The notes: a model not told the origin generated them from the letters alone. Positions 1 through 8,442 are shown, counted from the first letter of the stretch. The stretch: DNA of 64,000 nucleotides from Xanthomonas sp. DAR 80977 (GCF_041240605.1 NZ_CP162487.1:3665001-3729000), one strand, 5' to 3'. Numbers and translations: made by a program.

Positions 1-1196
1 TGGAGCGGCAGGTGGACGAACTGATCGAGTCCGGCCGCCGCGACGCGCTCGCCGCCGGCCGCGAGCGCAGCCGCGACGAGTTGCGCCGCGATGCGATCCG
101 CGTGGTGCGCCGGCAATGGATGGAAGCGCAGATGCGCGAGCCGCGCAGTTCCGCCGCGCTGCTGCAGAACGCGGTGTACGGCGACGCGGCGCTGGACGCG
201 TACTTCGTCGAAGGCGAAGGCAGCCTGGTGCAGAGCCCGAAATCGATGCTCGGCTACAACCTGCATCCGCGCGCCCGGCAGACCATCACCGGCATCGCCA
301 CGCACATCCTCGAACACATCCGCCTCACCGCCTCGCAGCAGCTCGGCGTGCAGGTGCGCAGCGCCCTGCTCGGGCGTCCGGTGCAGTTCCGCAGCTCGAT
401 CGGCGAAGCCGGCAACGCACAGGCGCTGGAGATCCTGCACAGCGCCGCGATCGCCGCCGGCTTCGACGACATCGCGTTCCTGGAAGAACCCGCCGCCGCG
501 GCGATGCACTACCACGCCGGCAGCCGCGAGCGCCACGACGCGGTGGTGGTGGACATCGGCGGCGGCACCACCGACATCGCCCACGCCAGCGTCGGCGGCG
601 ACGGCGCCCCCGACGTGCATCGCGCCTGGGGCATCGCCCGCGGCGGCACCGACATCGACCTGGCGCTGAGCCTGGCCAGCTACATGCCGCTGTTCGGCCG
701 CGGCAGCACGCGCGTGCCGGCGCACCACTACGTCGAGGCGGCGATGGTGCAGGACACCACCCGCCAGCGCGATTTCCGCCAGCACCGCTACGACGAGGTG
801 CCGCGTCCGTACGACACGCGCCTGCAGGCGCTGCAGGACACCGGCAACACCGCGCGCCTGTACCGCGCGGTGGAACGCAGCAAGATCGGCCTCAGCGACA
901 GCGAGCAACATGAAGAAGCGCTGGACTACATCGAGGCCGGGCTGCAGGTGCAGGTGCGCGCCGAGCAGCTGACCCATGCCGCACGCAGCTATCTCGAAGC
1001 GCTGGGCGAACTGCTGGCGCAGGTCCGCGGCGACATCGGCCGCGAACCGGCGGCGGTGTTCCTGACCGGCGGCATGTCGCGCGCCGGCTACATCCAGCAG
1101 GTGGTCGCCGCGGCGTTCCCGCAGGCGCGGCTGGTGCACGGCGATCCCTCGTTCGGCGTGGTCCAGGGCTTGGCCCTGGCCGCCGCGCAGCGCTGA
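1..1196 (+). CDS. yegD: YegD-like Hsp70-family protein, N-terminus outside the window
   Basis: An actin-fold ATPase of the Hsp70 superfamily. The frame is open to the left edge, so the true start and the first phosphate-binding loop lie upstream; a GTG at 12 is only an internal codon. About 398 codons remain, close to a full YegD (about 450). Visible motifs are the second phosphate loop VVDIGGGTTDIAHA near the middle and the adenosine-binding loop FLTGGMSRAGY close to the C-terminus. There is no Hsp70-type substrate-binding domain after it, as expected for YegD and unlike DnaK or HscC. The gene ends in TGA and is followed by a 235-base gap before the methyltransferase start. The client proteins are not known; a chaperone role is inferred from the family. 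Confidence 0.85.
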   Translation, partial: ERQVDELIESGRRDALAAGRERSRDELRRDAIRVVRRQWMEAQMREPRSSAALLQNAVYGDAALDAYFVEGEGSLVQSPKSMLGYNLHPRARQTITGIATHILEHIRLTASQQLGVQVRSALLGRPVQFRSSIGEAGNAQALEILHSAAIAAGFDDIAFLEEPAAAAMHYHAGSRERHDAVVVDIGGGTTDIAHASVGGDGAPDVHRAWGIARGGTDIDLALSLASYMPLFGRGSTRVPAHHYVEAAMVQDTTRQRDFRQHRYDEVPRPYDTRLQALQDTGNTARLYRAVERSKIGLSDSEQHEEALDYIEAGLQVQVRAEQLTHAARSYLEALGELLAQVRGDIGREPAAVFLTGGMSRAGYIQQVVAAAFPQARLVHGDPSFGVVQGLALAAAQR

Positions 1197-1431
1197 GCGC
1201 CGCCGGCCCGCGGCGCGGCGTTGCCCGGCACGCGCCGGCAGCCTCGGGCGCACGCAGGCGCTAGCGCAGGTTCCGTTCATACGCAAGGGGCGCGACTGGC
1301 GTAATATGCGCGGTCACGCTTCAGCGTCACGTTCCTACGCGCGTCTCGTCCGGCCGTTTCTGTCGCCCGACTCGCTCCTCTTCTCGCGCCAGCCTCCGTC
1401 CCGTTCCGGGCCGGACCCACCGGGAGCGCCT

Positions 1432-2112
1432 GTGTCCGGCTACGCCACCCAGATCAATACGCTCAACCTGGGCGGCCAGGACTATCGCATCCGTTCGCTG
1501 CTCGATACCCAACAGTTCTCCGATCCCGATGCGCAGGCCGAAGCGGCCGGTATTTCCTCGGCGCAATGGAGCCTGTTCGGCAACGTGTGGCCGGCCGGGC
1601 GCCTGCTCGCCAACGCGATGGCGCTGCACGACATCGCCGGCAAGCGCATCCTCGAGATCGGCTGCGGCCTCGGCCTGGCCAGCCTGGTGCTGCGCCGCCG
1701 CGGCGCCGACATCGTCGCCAGCGACCGCCATCCGCTGACCGAGGTGTTCCTGGCCTACAACGCCGCGCTCAACGCGATGCCCGCGGTGCCGTACCGGCGC
1801 CTCGACTGGGACCAGCCCAACGACGGCCTGGGCCGGTTCGACGTGATCATCGGCAGCGACGTGCTGTACGAGCACCAGCATCCGACCATGCTCGCCGACT
1901 TGCTGGCGCGGCACGCGACGCCCAGCGCGGAAGTGCTGATCGCCGATCCGGGCCGCGGCAACAGCGCCGCGCTGACCCGCGCGCTGTCCGCGCAGGGCTA
2001 TGCGCTCAGCGAACAGCGCGAACTGCAGTTGAGTCCCGGCGACCTGCCGCCCTACCGCGGCCGCGTGCTGCGCTACCGGCGCGACGCCATGCCGACCGGC
2101 GGCAACGCTTGA
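1432..2112 (+). CDS. SAM-dependent methyltransferase, METTL21-like
   Basis: A 226-residue class I methyltransferase. Motif I is ILEIGCGLGLASLVL, followed by a short acidic second strand (IVASDRHP), and a later DVIIGSDVLYEHQHP segment. This resembles the D-x-x-Y region of the METTL21/Methyltransf_16 group, many of which methylate protein lysines. The substrate cannot be read from the sequence. The GTG at 1432 is preferred because the protein then begins MSGYATQINTLNLGG, typical of the family; the frame upstream to 1306 codes for a low-quality basic stretch. A possible -10 hexamer TAATAT lies at 1302-1307. Its TGA overlaps the TTG start of the next gene, so the two are probably translated together. 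Confidence 0.8.
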   Translation: MSGYATQINTLNLGGQDYRIRSLLDTQQFSDPDAQAEAAGISSAQWSLFGNVWPAGRLLANAMALHDIAGKRILEIGCGLGLASLVLRRRGADIVASDRHPLTEVFLAYNAALNAMPAVPYRRLDWDQPNDGLGRFDVIIGSDVLYEHQHPTMLADLLARHATPSAEVLIADPGRGNSAALTRALSAQGYALSEQRELQLSPGDLPPYRGRVLRYRRDAMPTGGNA

Positions 2113-2441
2113 GCGCGCAACCGGCAACCCGCGCCCCGGCCGAAAAATCCGTCGCCTGCGATCGCTGCGATGCGATCTGCTGCCGCCTGACCGTGCTGCT
2201 GATGCCCGAGGACAAGGTGCCCGAGCACCTCACCGAGCACACCGAGCAAGGCCTGCACGTGATGGCGCGCGACGAGGACGGCTGGTGCGTGGCGGTGGAC
2301 AGCAAGCGCATGTGCTGCTCGATCTACGAGCAGCGCCCGGCGATCTGCCGCAAGTTCACGATGGCCGGCCCGTACTGCCGCGACATCCGCCGCATCCACA
2401 ACGATCAGTTGGCGCGCGGCATTCCCCTGACGATGTACTGA
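2109..2441 (+). CDS. YkgJ-family cysteine-cluster protein
   Basis: A 110-residue protein with eight or more cysteines in the YkgJ/UPF0153 pattern: CDRCDAICCR near the N-terminus, then MCCSIYEQRPAICRKF and a further Cys in GPYCRD. Such clusters probably bind zinc or an iron-sulfur cluster; the function of the family is not settled. The best start is TTG at 2109, which shares bases with the stop of the methyltransferase (TTGA). Any other in-frame start would remove the first cysteine group or run far into the upstream gene. Cotranscription with the methyltransferase and the small protein at 2458 is likely from the spacing. Confidence 0.8.
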   Translation: MSAQPATRAPAEKSVACDRCDAICCRLTVLLMPEDKVPEHLTEHTEQGLHVMARDEDGWCVAVDSKRMCCSIYEQRPAICRKFTMAGPYCRDIRRIHNDQLARGIPLTMY

Positions 2442-2457
2442 CTCCAGGAGATCCACC

Positions 2458-2655
2458 ATGGCACGTCCCACCAGCAAGACCCCGCCCCCGACCGCCAAGA
2501 CCGCACGCAGCGGCAGCGGCGACAAGGCGCAGAAAGGCCTCAGCCGCGAGCGCATCGAGGCCGACATGGCCGCGTTCCGCAAGGCCGGCGGCCGCGTCGA
2601 AGTGCTCGGCACCACCCGCGTGCTGAAGAAAGTCGACGAAGCCGAAGCCGGCTGA
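2458..2655 (+). CDS. small basic conserved-looking protein, unknown function
   Basis: A 65-residue protein that I do not recognise as a named domain. The first 25 residues are Pro/Thr/Lys-rich and probably disordered. The second half (LSRERIEADMAAFRKAGGRVEVLGTTRVLKK) looks like one helix followed by a short beta pair. The start at 2458 is well placed 16 bases after the YkgJ-like stop, with CAGGAG about 7 bases upstream. Codon use matches the neighbours (strong G/C at third positions). It probably belongs to the same operon as the methyltransferase and YkgJ-like genes. Confidence 0.65.
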   Translation: MARPTSKTPPPTAKTARSGSGDKAQKGLSRERIEADMAAFRKAGGRVEVLGTTRVLKKVDEAEAG

Positions 2656-2751
2656 ACCCGCGCGCCGCGGCAGCGCCGCGCGCGCCGTCGGCGCCGTCTT
2701 CACGGCGCCGGCCGATAGAATCCTGGTCTCTTCCTGCGCTAGGCGCACGGC

Positions 2752-3546
2752 ATGCTCCTGCGATCCCTGTCCGCCGAACTGGGCCAGCCCGCCTGCGGCA
2801 ACTGCCGCGATGGCGAACCGCTCGACTTCGGCATCCGCATGGCGTTCCAGCCGATCGTCGACGCGGACGCGCGCGCGATCTACGCCTACGAAGCGCTGGT
2901 GCGCGGCGAGGATGGCAGCGGCGCGGCCGCGGTGCTGGCGCGGGTGCGCCCGCAGCAGCTGTACCGCTTCGACCAGACCTGCCGGGTGCAGGCGATCGCC
3001 ACCGCGGCGCGGCTGGGCCTGCGCACCCGGCTGTCGATCAATTTCATTCCCAACGCGGTCTACGAACCGGCGACCTGCATCCGCCTGACCCTGGCCGCGG
3101 CCGAGCGCTACGGCGTGCCCACCGGCGACCTGATCTTCGAGATGAGCGAGTCCGAGCACATCCGCGACCTGCCCAAGGTGGTGCGGATCCTGCGCGACTA
3201 CGCGCAGCGCGGCTTCCTGACCGCGATCGACGATTTCGGCGCCGGCCACTCCGGGCTCAACCTGCTCGCCGATTTCCAGCCGCATCTGCTCAAGCTGGAC
3301 ATGGCGCTGATCCGCGGCATCGACGCCAGCGCGCCGCGCCGGCACATCGTCGCCGGCATCGTCGGCATGGCCGCGGCGCTGGGCTGCCGGGTGCTGGCCG
3401 AAGGCGTGGAGACGCCGGCCGAATACCGCGCGCTGCGCGCACTGGGCATCGGCCTGTACCAGGGTTTCCTGTTCGCGATGCCGGCGCTGGAAGCGCTGCC
3501 GCAGATCTCCGCCGAACGCTGGGACAGCCTGGAACACGCGGGCTGA
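2752..3546 (+). CDS. stand-alone EAL-domain c-di-GMP phosphodiesterase
   Basis: A 264-residue protein that is essentially one EAL domain (about residues 25-255), with no sensor domain or membrane segment. The catalytic set appears intact: EALVRG, the Asn in SINFIPNAVY, Glu in FEMSESE, IDDFGAGHSG, LKLD, the loop Glu in AEGVET and Gln in GLYQGFLFAMP. It should therefore hydrolyse c-di-GMP to pGpG. The short N-terminus carries two cysteines (CGNC), which could respond to metal or redox state, but this is speculation. It stands alone between the small basic protein and the unknown gene at 3840. Confidence 0.88.
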   Translation: MLLRSLSAELGQPACGNCRDGEPLDFGIRMAFQPIVDADARAIYAYEALVRGEDGSGAAAVLARVRPQQLYRFDQTCRVQAIATAARLGLRTRLSINFIPNAVYEPATCIRLTLAAAERYGVPTGDLIFEMSESEHIRDLPKVVRILRDYAQRGFLTAIDDFGAGHSGLNLLADFQPHLLKLDMALIRGIDASAPRRHIVAGIVGMAAALGCRVLAEGVETPAEYRALRALGIGLYQGFLFAMPALEALPQISAERWDSLEHAG

Positions 3547-3839
3547 GCAGCGCGGCGGTGCACGGCCACGCCTTGCTGGAGGGAGGCGGCAATCGCAACG
3601 ATCGCAACGCATGCAAGGCGAACTTCCGCCTGCGGACGCCGCCGCAGGCAATATCCGCCTGCAATGCGCGCGGCAGTCGCCTCGCGCGCCGCTTCAGGAT
3701 CGGCTGCCACCACCCGCACTGCCCGCCGCGCTCACAACCCTCATCGCCGCCCGTTCCTGGAGATGCCGTCCGCCTCGACATGGCCGCACCGCCGCTGCCG
3801 CGCCGAGCACGTCGACCCCTTTCCTTCAGGAGCTGGACC

Positions 3840-4136
3840 ATGGCCCGCAACAAGACGCTCTTCCTCTACAACGACAGCCGTCAGGATCAGGAGTGGACGG
3901 TGTACGCCGAAGGCGTGATCAACGAACGCTACACCGTCGGTCAGCTGCGCAAGTCGTTCACGCTCAGCGTGTCCGGGGATACCACGATCAGCTTCGGCGT
4001 GGACGACACGGTGTATCTGCGCGCCACCTATACCTACGCGACCGACAGTTGGACCTCGCAGACCGATACGCCCAAGGAGATGGCCTTCACTGCGGCGCAG
4101 TCCGCGATCACCGTCACCAGCAGCTACTCGCCCTGA
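3840..4136 (+). CDS. hypothetical beta-rich 98-residue protein
   Basis: I do not recognise a family. The ATG at 3840 follows TCAGGAGCTGGACC, a good ribosome binding site, and the codon bias is like that of real genes here, so I regard it as genuine. The product has alternating polar/hydrophobic residues, many Thr/Ser/Tyr and no Cys, which suggests a small all-beta fold such as a lectin- or aegerolysin-like protein. No signal peptide or membrane segment is visible. It has 293 bases of non-coding DNA before it, so it probably has its own promoter. Confidence 0.6.
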   Translation: MARNKTLFLYNDSRQDQEWTVYAEGVINERYTVGQLRKSFTLSVSGDTTISFGVDDTVYLRATYTYATDSWTSQTDTPKEMAFTAAQSAITVTSSYSP

Positions 4137-4255
4137 CCGGCGCCCGCCGCGCCCGCCGCCGCGCACCGCGTGCGGGCACGGCGTCAGCACGCGTCGGCAG
4201 CTGCGCCGCACTTGATCGGCGCAGCTGGGATTGCGACCATCGCGCCTCCCCCGCC

Positions 4256-4849
4256 ATGCCGAACCCGCCGATGTCCTCGCTCCACGCCATGCTGCCGCCC
4301 TGGGTCCACCGCTGGCTGGACCTGATCGTGCCGGGCGCGCAGATCGCGCTGATCGTGCTTGCCGCATGGCTGTTGCGCACGCTGCTGCGGCGGCTGGTGC
4401 GGCGGCTGGGCGAACACTATGCTTTGCCGCCGGAGCTGATGATGATGGCGCGCCGCGGCAGCGGCTTCGTGATCTACACCGCGGCGCTGTTGATGATCCT
4501 GGACCGGCTCGGCGTCTCCGGCACCGTGCTGTGGACCGCGTTCACCGGCTTCGCCGCCGTCGCCGCGGTGGCGTTCTTCGCCGCCTGGAGCGTGCTGTCC
4601 AACATCTTCTGCACGCTGCTGATCTTCACCACCCGCCCGTTCCGCCTGCACGACCACATCGAACTGCTCGAGAACGGCGAAAAGCCCGGGCTCAAGGGCC
4701 AGGTGGTGGACATCAACCTGATCTACACCACGCTGCGCGAGAACCGCGACGACGACGGCGACAGCGTGCTGCAGATCCCCAACAGCCTGTTCTTCCAGCG
4801 CAGCACGCGGCGCTGGCGCGGCCATCCGGTGCCGCCCGGACTCGGCTAG
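4256..4849 (+). CDS. small MscS-family mechanosensitive channel
   Basis: A 197-residue inner-membrane protein. Hydrophobic segments lie at about residues 20-40, 62-80 and 87-120. The third is rich in Ala/Gly (TGFAAVAAVAFFAAWSVLSN) like the pore-lining helix of MscS, and is followed by the start of the beta domain (TTRPFRLHDHIEL). It ends before the large C-terminal cytoplasmic region of E. coli MscS, so it is a minimal version. It should open under membrane tension and release small solutes on osmotic downshock. Start at ATG 4256; ATG 4271 is a possible alternative that also keeps all helices. Confidence 0.82.
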   Translation: MPNPPMSSLHAMLPPWVHRWLDLIVPGAQIALIVLAAWLLRTLLRRLVRRLGEHYALPPELMMMARRGSGFVIYTAALLMILDRLGVSGTVLWTAFTGFAAVAAVAFFAAWSVLSNIFCTLLIFTTRPFRLHDHIELLENGEKPGLKGQVVDINLIYTTLRENRDDDGDSVLQIPNSLFFQRSTRRWRGHPVPPGLG

Positions 4850-5006
4850 CGCCTGTCGTCCCGATCGATCGGGACTTCGACCGACAGGCCCCGGCACGAC
4901 GCAAGCGCACGTCCTAACAAGACACTGATCGCGCGGACGCTATGGTGTCCGGTCACGCACGCCGCCGCCGCGCGACGCGCGCCCTCCCCTGCCCACAAGG
5001 TGCCCC

Positions 5007-5279
5007 ATGGAACAACCCGTCCATCCGTTTGCCGAGCTGTTCGCGCAGTTGGGCCTGCCCAACAGCGAAACCGAGATCCGCCAGTTCATCGCCCGGCACT
5101 CGCCGCTGCCGGACACGATGCGGCTGGAAGAGGCGCCGTTCTGGACCCCGGCACAGGCGCAGCTGCTGCGCGAGGAGCGCCTGGACGACGCCGATTGGGC
5201 GATGGTGGTGGACCAGCTCAACATCGCCCTGCACTCGCGGCCGGTGCCGCCGGTCAGCAGCGCCGCCAACGACGACTGA
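5007..5279 (+). CDS. DUF2789 family protein
   Basis: A 90-residue acidic cytoplasmic protein matching my memory of DUF2789. It starts MEQPVHPFAELFAQLGLPN, has the APFWTPAQAQLLREE segment and ends with the D-ADW-VVDQL helix. The family function is unknown. The ATG at 5007 follows AAGGTGCCCC, a weak Shine-Dalgarno match. It converges on the zinc-finger gene at 5300 with only 20 bases between the two stops. Confidence 0.8.
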   Translation: MEQPVHPFAELFAQLGLPNSETEIRQFIARHSPLPDTMRLEEAPFWTPAQAQLLREERLDDADWAMVVDQLNIALHSRPVPPVSSAANDD

Positions 5280-5299
5280 GCGCCCGGCCCCGCTGGCGG

Positions 5300-5566
5300 T
5301 CAGCGCAGCTGGCTGTCCTTGCTGCCGCGGCGGTTGTAGCCGCTGTGCTCGTGCTGCTCGCGGTCCTGCGCTTCCTGGCAGGCCACGCACAGGCGCACGC
5401 CGGGCACCGCCTTGCGCCGCGCCTCGGGAATCGGCGCATCGCAGGCTTCGCAGTGCTCCAGGCTCGGGCCCTGCGGCAGCTGGCTGCGCGCACGCTTGAT
5501 CGCATCTTCGACGGTCGCGTCGATCTGGTCCTGCACCGCGCCGTCGCCTGCCCACCCTGTGGCCAT
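5300..5566 (-). CDS. DksA/TraR-type C4 zinc-finger protein, YbiI-like
   Basis: An 88-residue protein with a CEAC-x17-CVAC zinc-binding pattern inside the sequence typical of the short DksA/TraR relatives. It lacks the long coiled-coil with tip acidic residues of full-length DksA, so it may bind RNA polymerase weakly or act otherwise; its role in E. coli (YbiI) is not established. It begins MATGWAGDGAVQDQID and ends in SQLR. The start is preceded by AGGAGACGGCG on the minus strand. It faces the DUF2789 gene tail to tail. Confidence 0.82.
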   Translation of the reverse strand: MATGWAGDGAVQDQIDATVEDAIKRARSQLPQGPSLEHCEACDAPIPEARRKAVPGVRLCVACQEAQDREQHEHSGYNRRGSKDSQLR

Positions 5567-5610
5567 CGCCGTCTCCTGCTGTGTTGCCTGTTTCCGATGA
5601 TGCGGCCGAT

Positions 5611-5632
5611 GCCCGCCAATGCAATGGCGGGC
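5611..5632. other. 8-bp perfect hairpin between the zinc-finger gene and LysR
   Basis: GCCCGCCA at 5611-5618 pairs with TGGCGGGC at 5625-5632 around a 6-base loop. It lies upstream of the zinc-finger gene start and 110 bases after the LysR stop on the minus strand. No T-run follows, so it could be a weak terminator for lysR or a leader structure. Confidence 0.4.
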
Positions 5633-5647
5633 GCCTTCACATTGCTT

Positions 5648-5775
5648 GGGGATTCAGTCGCGACCCGGGACTCGGCAAAGCCGGGAACCGTGCCGATTGC
5701 GAGAATCCGCGCTTATCGCGCAATAAATCCGTAGCGCAAGATTACGCGTCCCGGTTCCCGAGTCGCGGTTCCCGC
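5648..5775. repeat. two-armed heptamer element; right arm encodes the LysR C-terminus
   Basis: The left arm (about 5648-5690) contains GGGATTC and GGGACTC units and GCAAAGCC. The right arm (about 5745-5775) has the inverse units TCCCGGTTCCCGAGTCGCGG. A variable AT-richer core separates them. The right arm lies inside the 3' end of the minus-strand lysR gene and encodes its last residues (REPRLGNRDA). Same family as the elements at 55405, 56028 and 62587. Confidence 0.7.
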
Positions 5776-6674
5776 CCAGCCAGAAACCGCTGCAACCGCG
5801 GCACCACGAAATCCAGGAACACGCGCACGCGCTGCGGCAAGCGTGGGCCGCCGCGATAGAGCGCATGGATCTCCTCGGTATCGCCCTCCACCGCTTCCTG
5901 CAGCACTTCCACCAGGCGGCCCGCGGCCAGATCGTCGCGCACGTGATAATCGCCCAGCCGCGCCAGGCCGATGCCGGCGACGGCCATGCGCCGCACCGTT
6001 TCGCCGTTGTTGGCAAGCAGCGCGCCCTGCACCGTGCGATCGACGATGCGGCCGCTGTGCGCGAGCGGCCACACGGGTGCGGCGCGGCGGAAATTGAAGC
6101 CCAGGCAGCTGTGCCGCGACAGCGCGTCGATGCTGCGCGGCGTGCCGTGGCGCGCCAGATAGGCCGGCGCGGCGACGATCTTGCGCCGCGCCACGCCGAC
6201 ATGCCGCGCCATCATGTTCGAATCCTGCAAGGCGCCGACGCGGAACGCGACGTCGGTGCGATCCAGGTACAGATCGACCATCTCGTCGGACAGCGAAAGA
6301 TCGACCACGATCTGCGGATGCGCCTGCCAGAACGCCGGAAGCAGCGGCTCCAGGCCGAGAATGCCGAATGCCACCGACGCATTCACCCGTACGCTGCCGC
6401 CGGCGCTGGCCGCGTCGCGGCCGAGGTCGCGCTCCACGTCGTCGAGTTCGGCGAGCAGCGACAGGCTGCGATCGTAGTAGACCTGGCCTTCGGCGGTCAG
6501 CGACAGGCGCCGGGTCGAACGCTCGAGCAGGCGCACGCCCAGGCGGGTCTCGACGCGACCGATCAGCTTGCTGACCGTGGACGGGGTCATGCGCAGCAGG
6601 CGTGCCGCCGCAGAGAAACTGCCGGCATCCACGACCCGCAGGAACACCTGCATTTCGCCGGCCCGATTGTCCAT
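5742..6674 (-). CDS. LysR-family transcriptional regulator
   Basis: A 310-residue LTTR. The winged helix-turn-helix is at residues 1-65 (MQVFLRVVDAGSFSAAARLL, then STVSKLIGRVETRLGVRLLER) and the substrate-binding domain at about 90-295. It most resembles the group that often regulates a divergent oxidoreductase. It is divergent from the SDR gene at 6952, and a 17-base inverted repeat sits 11 bases before its start, so autorepression and control of the SDR gene are likely. The start at 6674 gives MDNRAGEMQVFL; the open frame further upstream runs antisense to the SDR gene and is not coding. Its last ten or so residues come from a repeat element. Confidence 0.9.
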   Translation of the reverse strand: MDNRAGEMQVFLRVVDAGSFSAAARLLRMTPSTVSKLIGRVETRLGVRLLERSTRRLSLTAEGQVYYDRSLSLLAELDDVERDLGRDAASAGGSVRVNASVAFGILGLEPLLPAFWQAHPQIVVDLSLSDEMVDLYLDRTDVAFRVGALQDSNMMARHVGVARRKIVAAPAYLARHGTPRSIDALSRHSCLGFNFRRAAPVWPLAHSGRIVDRTVQGALLANNGETVRRMAVAGIGLARLGDYHVRDDLAAGRLVEVLQEAVEGDTEEIHALYRGGPRLPQRVRVFLDFVVPRLQRFLAGREPRLGNRDA

Positions 6675-6684
6675 TGCGCCAACC

Positions 6685-6701
6685 TGTGAATTCGCTTCAC
6701 A
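6685..6701. promoter_or_regulatory. inverted repeat TGTGAA-N5-TTCACA, putative LysR operator
   Basis: TGTGAATTCGCTTCACA has 6-bp perfect arms around a 5-base spacer, and fits the T-N11-A form of LysR-regulator sites. It lies 11 bases upstream of the lysR start codon and in the shared intergenic region with the SDR gene, so a regulator bound here would block its own transcription. Confidence 0.6.
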
Positions 6702-6715
6702 GATCATAGGCCGGC

Positions 6716-6739
6716 GCGACGGATTATCAAATCCGTCGC
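6716..6739. promoter_or_regulatory. 10-bp inverted repeat in the lysR/SDR intergenic region
   Basis: GCGACGGATT at 6716-6725, ATCA, then AATCCGTCGC at 6730-6739: a perfect palindrome of 24 bases. It is 14 bases from the first inverted repeat, i.e. about three helical turns centre to centre, which suits a tetrameric LysR protein touching two sites. It could also be an operator for another repressor of the SDR gene. Confidence 0.5.
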
Positions 6740-6951
6740 CGCGGCCTATCGTGGCCCGTACCGACCGAGCTGTATGCCGAAGTCTTCCACCAGGACGCAT
6801 CGGCAGTGCAGCGAGCACCCATGGCTCTGCTGGCGGCAGCGCACGCGCCGGGCCCGTGGCCGCCGCGCGCAGCGCGCGCCGCGCCCCGTCTTTTCCGCCG
6901 GATGCGGCCAGCGCCGCACCGCTTTCCTCTCTCTCACCGAAGGATGCCCTC

Positions 6952-7731
6952 ATGGATCTGCAACTCCACGGCAAGACCGTTCTCGTCACCGGCGCCACCG
7001 CCGGCATCGGCCTGGCCATCGCCCGCACGCTCGCCGCCGAAGGCGCCGAGCTGATCATCTGCGGCCGCAACCAGGCCAATCTGGACACTGCCGCCGCCAG
7101 CATCGGCGGCAACGTGCGCAGCGTGCTGGCCGACCCGGCGACCGCAGCAGGCGCCGCGGCGCTCACCGCCGCGGTGCCGCAGGTCGATGTGCTGGTCAAC
7201 AATCTGGGCATCTACGAGTCCAAGGAATTCGGCGAGATCAGCGATGCGGACTGGCTGCGCTTCTTCGAAGTCAACGTGCTGAGCGGCGCGCGCCTGGCAC
7301 GGCACTACCTGCCCGGCATGCTCGCGCGCGACTGGGGCCGGATCGTCTTCATCTCCAGCGAAAGCGCGGTGCTGGTCCCACCCAACATGATCCACTACGG
7401 CATGACCAAGACCGCGCAGCTGGCCATTTCGCGCGGCCTGGCGGCGACCACCAAGGGCACCCGCGTCACCGTCAACGCGGTGCTGCCCGGCACCACGCGC
7501 TCGGCCGGCATCGAGGAGTTCATGCGCAGCGTCGCCAGCGATCCGGACATGCCGCCCGAAGCGATGGAGCGCGAGTATTTCGCCAAGGAGCGCGCCAGCT
7601 CGCTGATCCAGCGCATGATCGAGCCCGAAGAGGTCGCCAGCCTGGTCGCCTACGTAGCGAGCCCGCTGTCGGCGGCGACCAACGGCGCGGCGCTGCGCGT
7701 GGACGGCGGCATCACCCCGACCATCGTGTGA
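6952..7731 (+). CDS. short-chain dehydrogenase/reductase
   Basis: A 259-residue classical SDR. It has the NAD(P) loop VTGATAGIGLAIA at residues 12-24, NNLG in place of NNAG, catalytic Ser in VFISSESAV and YGMTK as the Y-x-x-x-K pair, ending with DGGITPTIV. A substrate cannot be assigned. ATG 6952 follows CGAAGGATGCCCTC. The divergent LysR gene and its inverted repeats suggest induction by a small molecule, perhaps an oxidised compound that this enzyme reduces. Confidence 0.9.
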   Translation: MDLQLHGKTVLVTGATAGIGLAIARTLAAEGAELIICGRNQANLDTAAASIGGNVRSVLADPATAAGAAALTAAVPQVDVLVNNLGIYESKEFGEISDADWLRFFEVNVLSGARLARHYLPGMLARDWGRIVFISSESAVLVPPNMIHYGMTKTAQLAISRGLAATTKGTRVTVNAVLPGTTRSAGIEEFMRSVASDPDMPPEAMEREYFAKERASSLIQRMIEPEEVASLVAYVASPLSAATNGAALRVDGGITPTIV

Positions 7732-7905
7732 GCCGCGGCGCGACGTGCGCGCAGCGGCATGGATCGGTCCGTATCGCCGCCACGTTCACAGGCGAGATCC
7801 GATGCGCCCATTCCGACATTCCGACACGTGGCGCATCGCGTCCGCGCACGCCGCACGCCCTTTTTCGCGCATGCCAAGGGGTATCGAGCATGGCGGTGCC
7901 GCCGG

Positions 7906-8442
7906 CTACCAGATCAGGTCGTCCGGCACCTGGAAGCGGCTGTAGTACGGATCGTCTTCGCCGCTGGCGGCCGGGGCGGCCTGGGTGGTGTCGAGCACGA
8001 TCGCGGCCGGATCGCGGCTGGCCACCTTCTCCACCACTGCGCGCGGGATCGCCGCGTAGCCGGCATCCAGGCGCGCGATCGCCGCCGCGCCGCCGATCAG
8101 CTGCGCGCGCAGCGCCGCATCCACCCGCAAGCGCTGGATCTTGCCGGCGTCGGTGAAGTGGTAGTCGATCTCGCCATCGGCCTTGAGCTTGTGCTGATCG
8201 ATCAGTTGCCGCGCCTGCGCGCGCTGCTCCTGCGCCCGCGCCTGCGCGTTGCGCTCGGCGGCCAGGGCGCGGTCGCGTTCCACCCGTTCCAGCCGCAGCC
8301 GCTCGCTCTCCAGTTGCTCGGCGCTGGGCGGCGGCGGCGCCTTGCCGTGGCGCGCCTTGGCCTGCTCGCGCGCGACCTGCGCCACCTGGTTCTTCTTCAC
8401 CAGGCCGGCCTTGAGCAGTTGTTCCTGCAGGGGATTGCGCAT
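7906..8442 (-). CDS. DUF2058 family protein, YaiL-like
   Basis: A 178-residue cytoplasmic protein. It begins MRNPLQEQLLKAGLVKKNQ, has a long charged helix rich in Glu/Arg/Ala/Gln (about residues 20-90, likely coiled coil), then a globular region with DGEIDYHFTDAGKIQRL and a tail ending DPYYSRFQVPDDLIW. This order is that of DUF2058 (E. coli YaiL), a nucleoprotein-associated family with poorly known role. The start at 8442 is the first residue conserved in the family; the open frame upstream is basic filler. Confidence 0.85.
   Translation of the reverse strand: MRNPLQEQLLKAGLVKKNQVAQVAREQAKARHGKAPPPPSAEQLESERLRLERVERDRALAAERNAQARAQEQRAQARQLIDQHKLKADGEIDYHFTDAGKIQRLRVDAALRAQLIGGAAAIARLDAGYAAIPRAVVEKVASRDPAAIVLDTTQAAPAASGEDDPYYSRFQVPDDLIW

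Noticed and set aside
6691..6720. PIP box (TTCGC-N15-TTCGC) for HrpX control near lysR
   Set aside because: One TTCGC is present at 6691 but there is no second copy at the right spacing.
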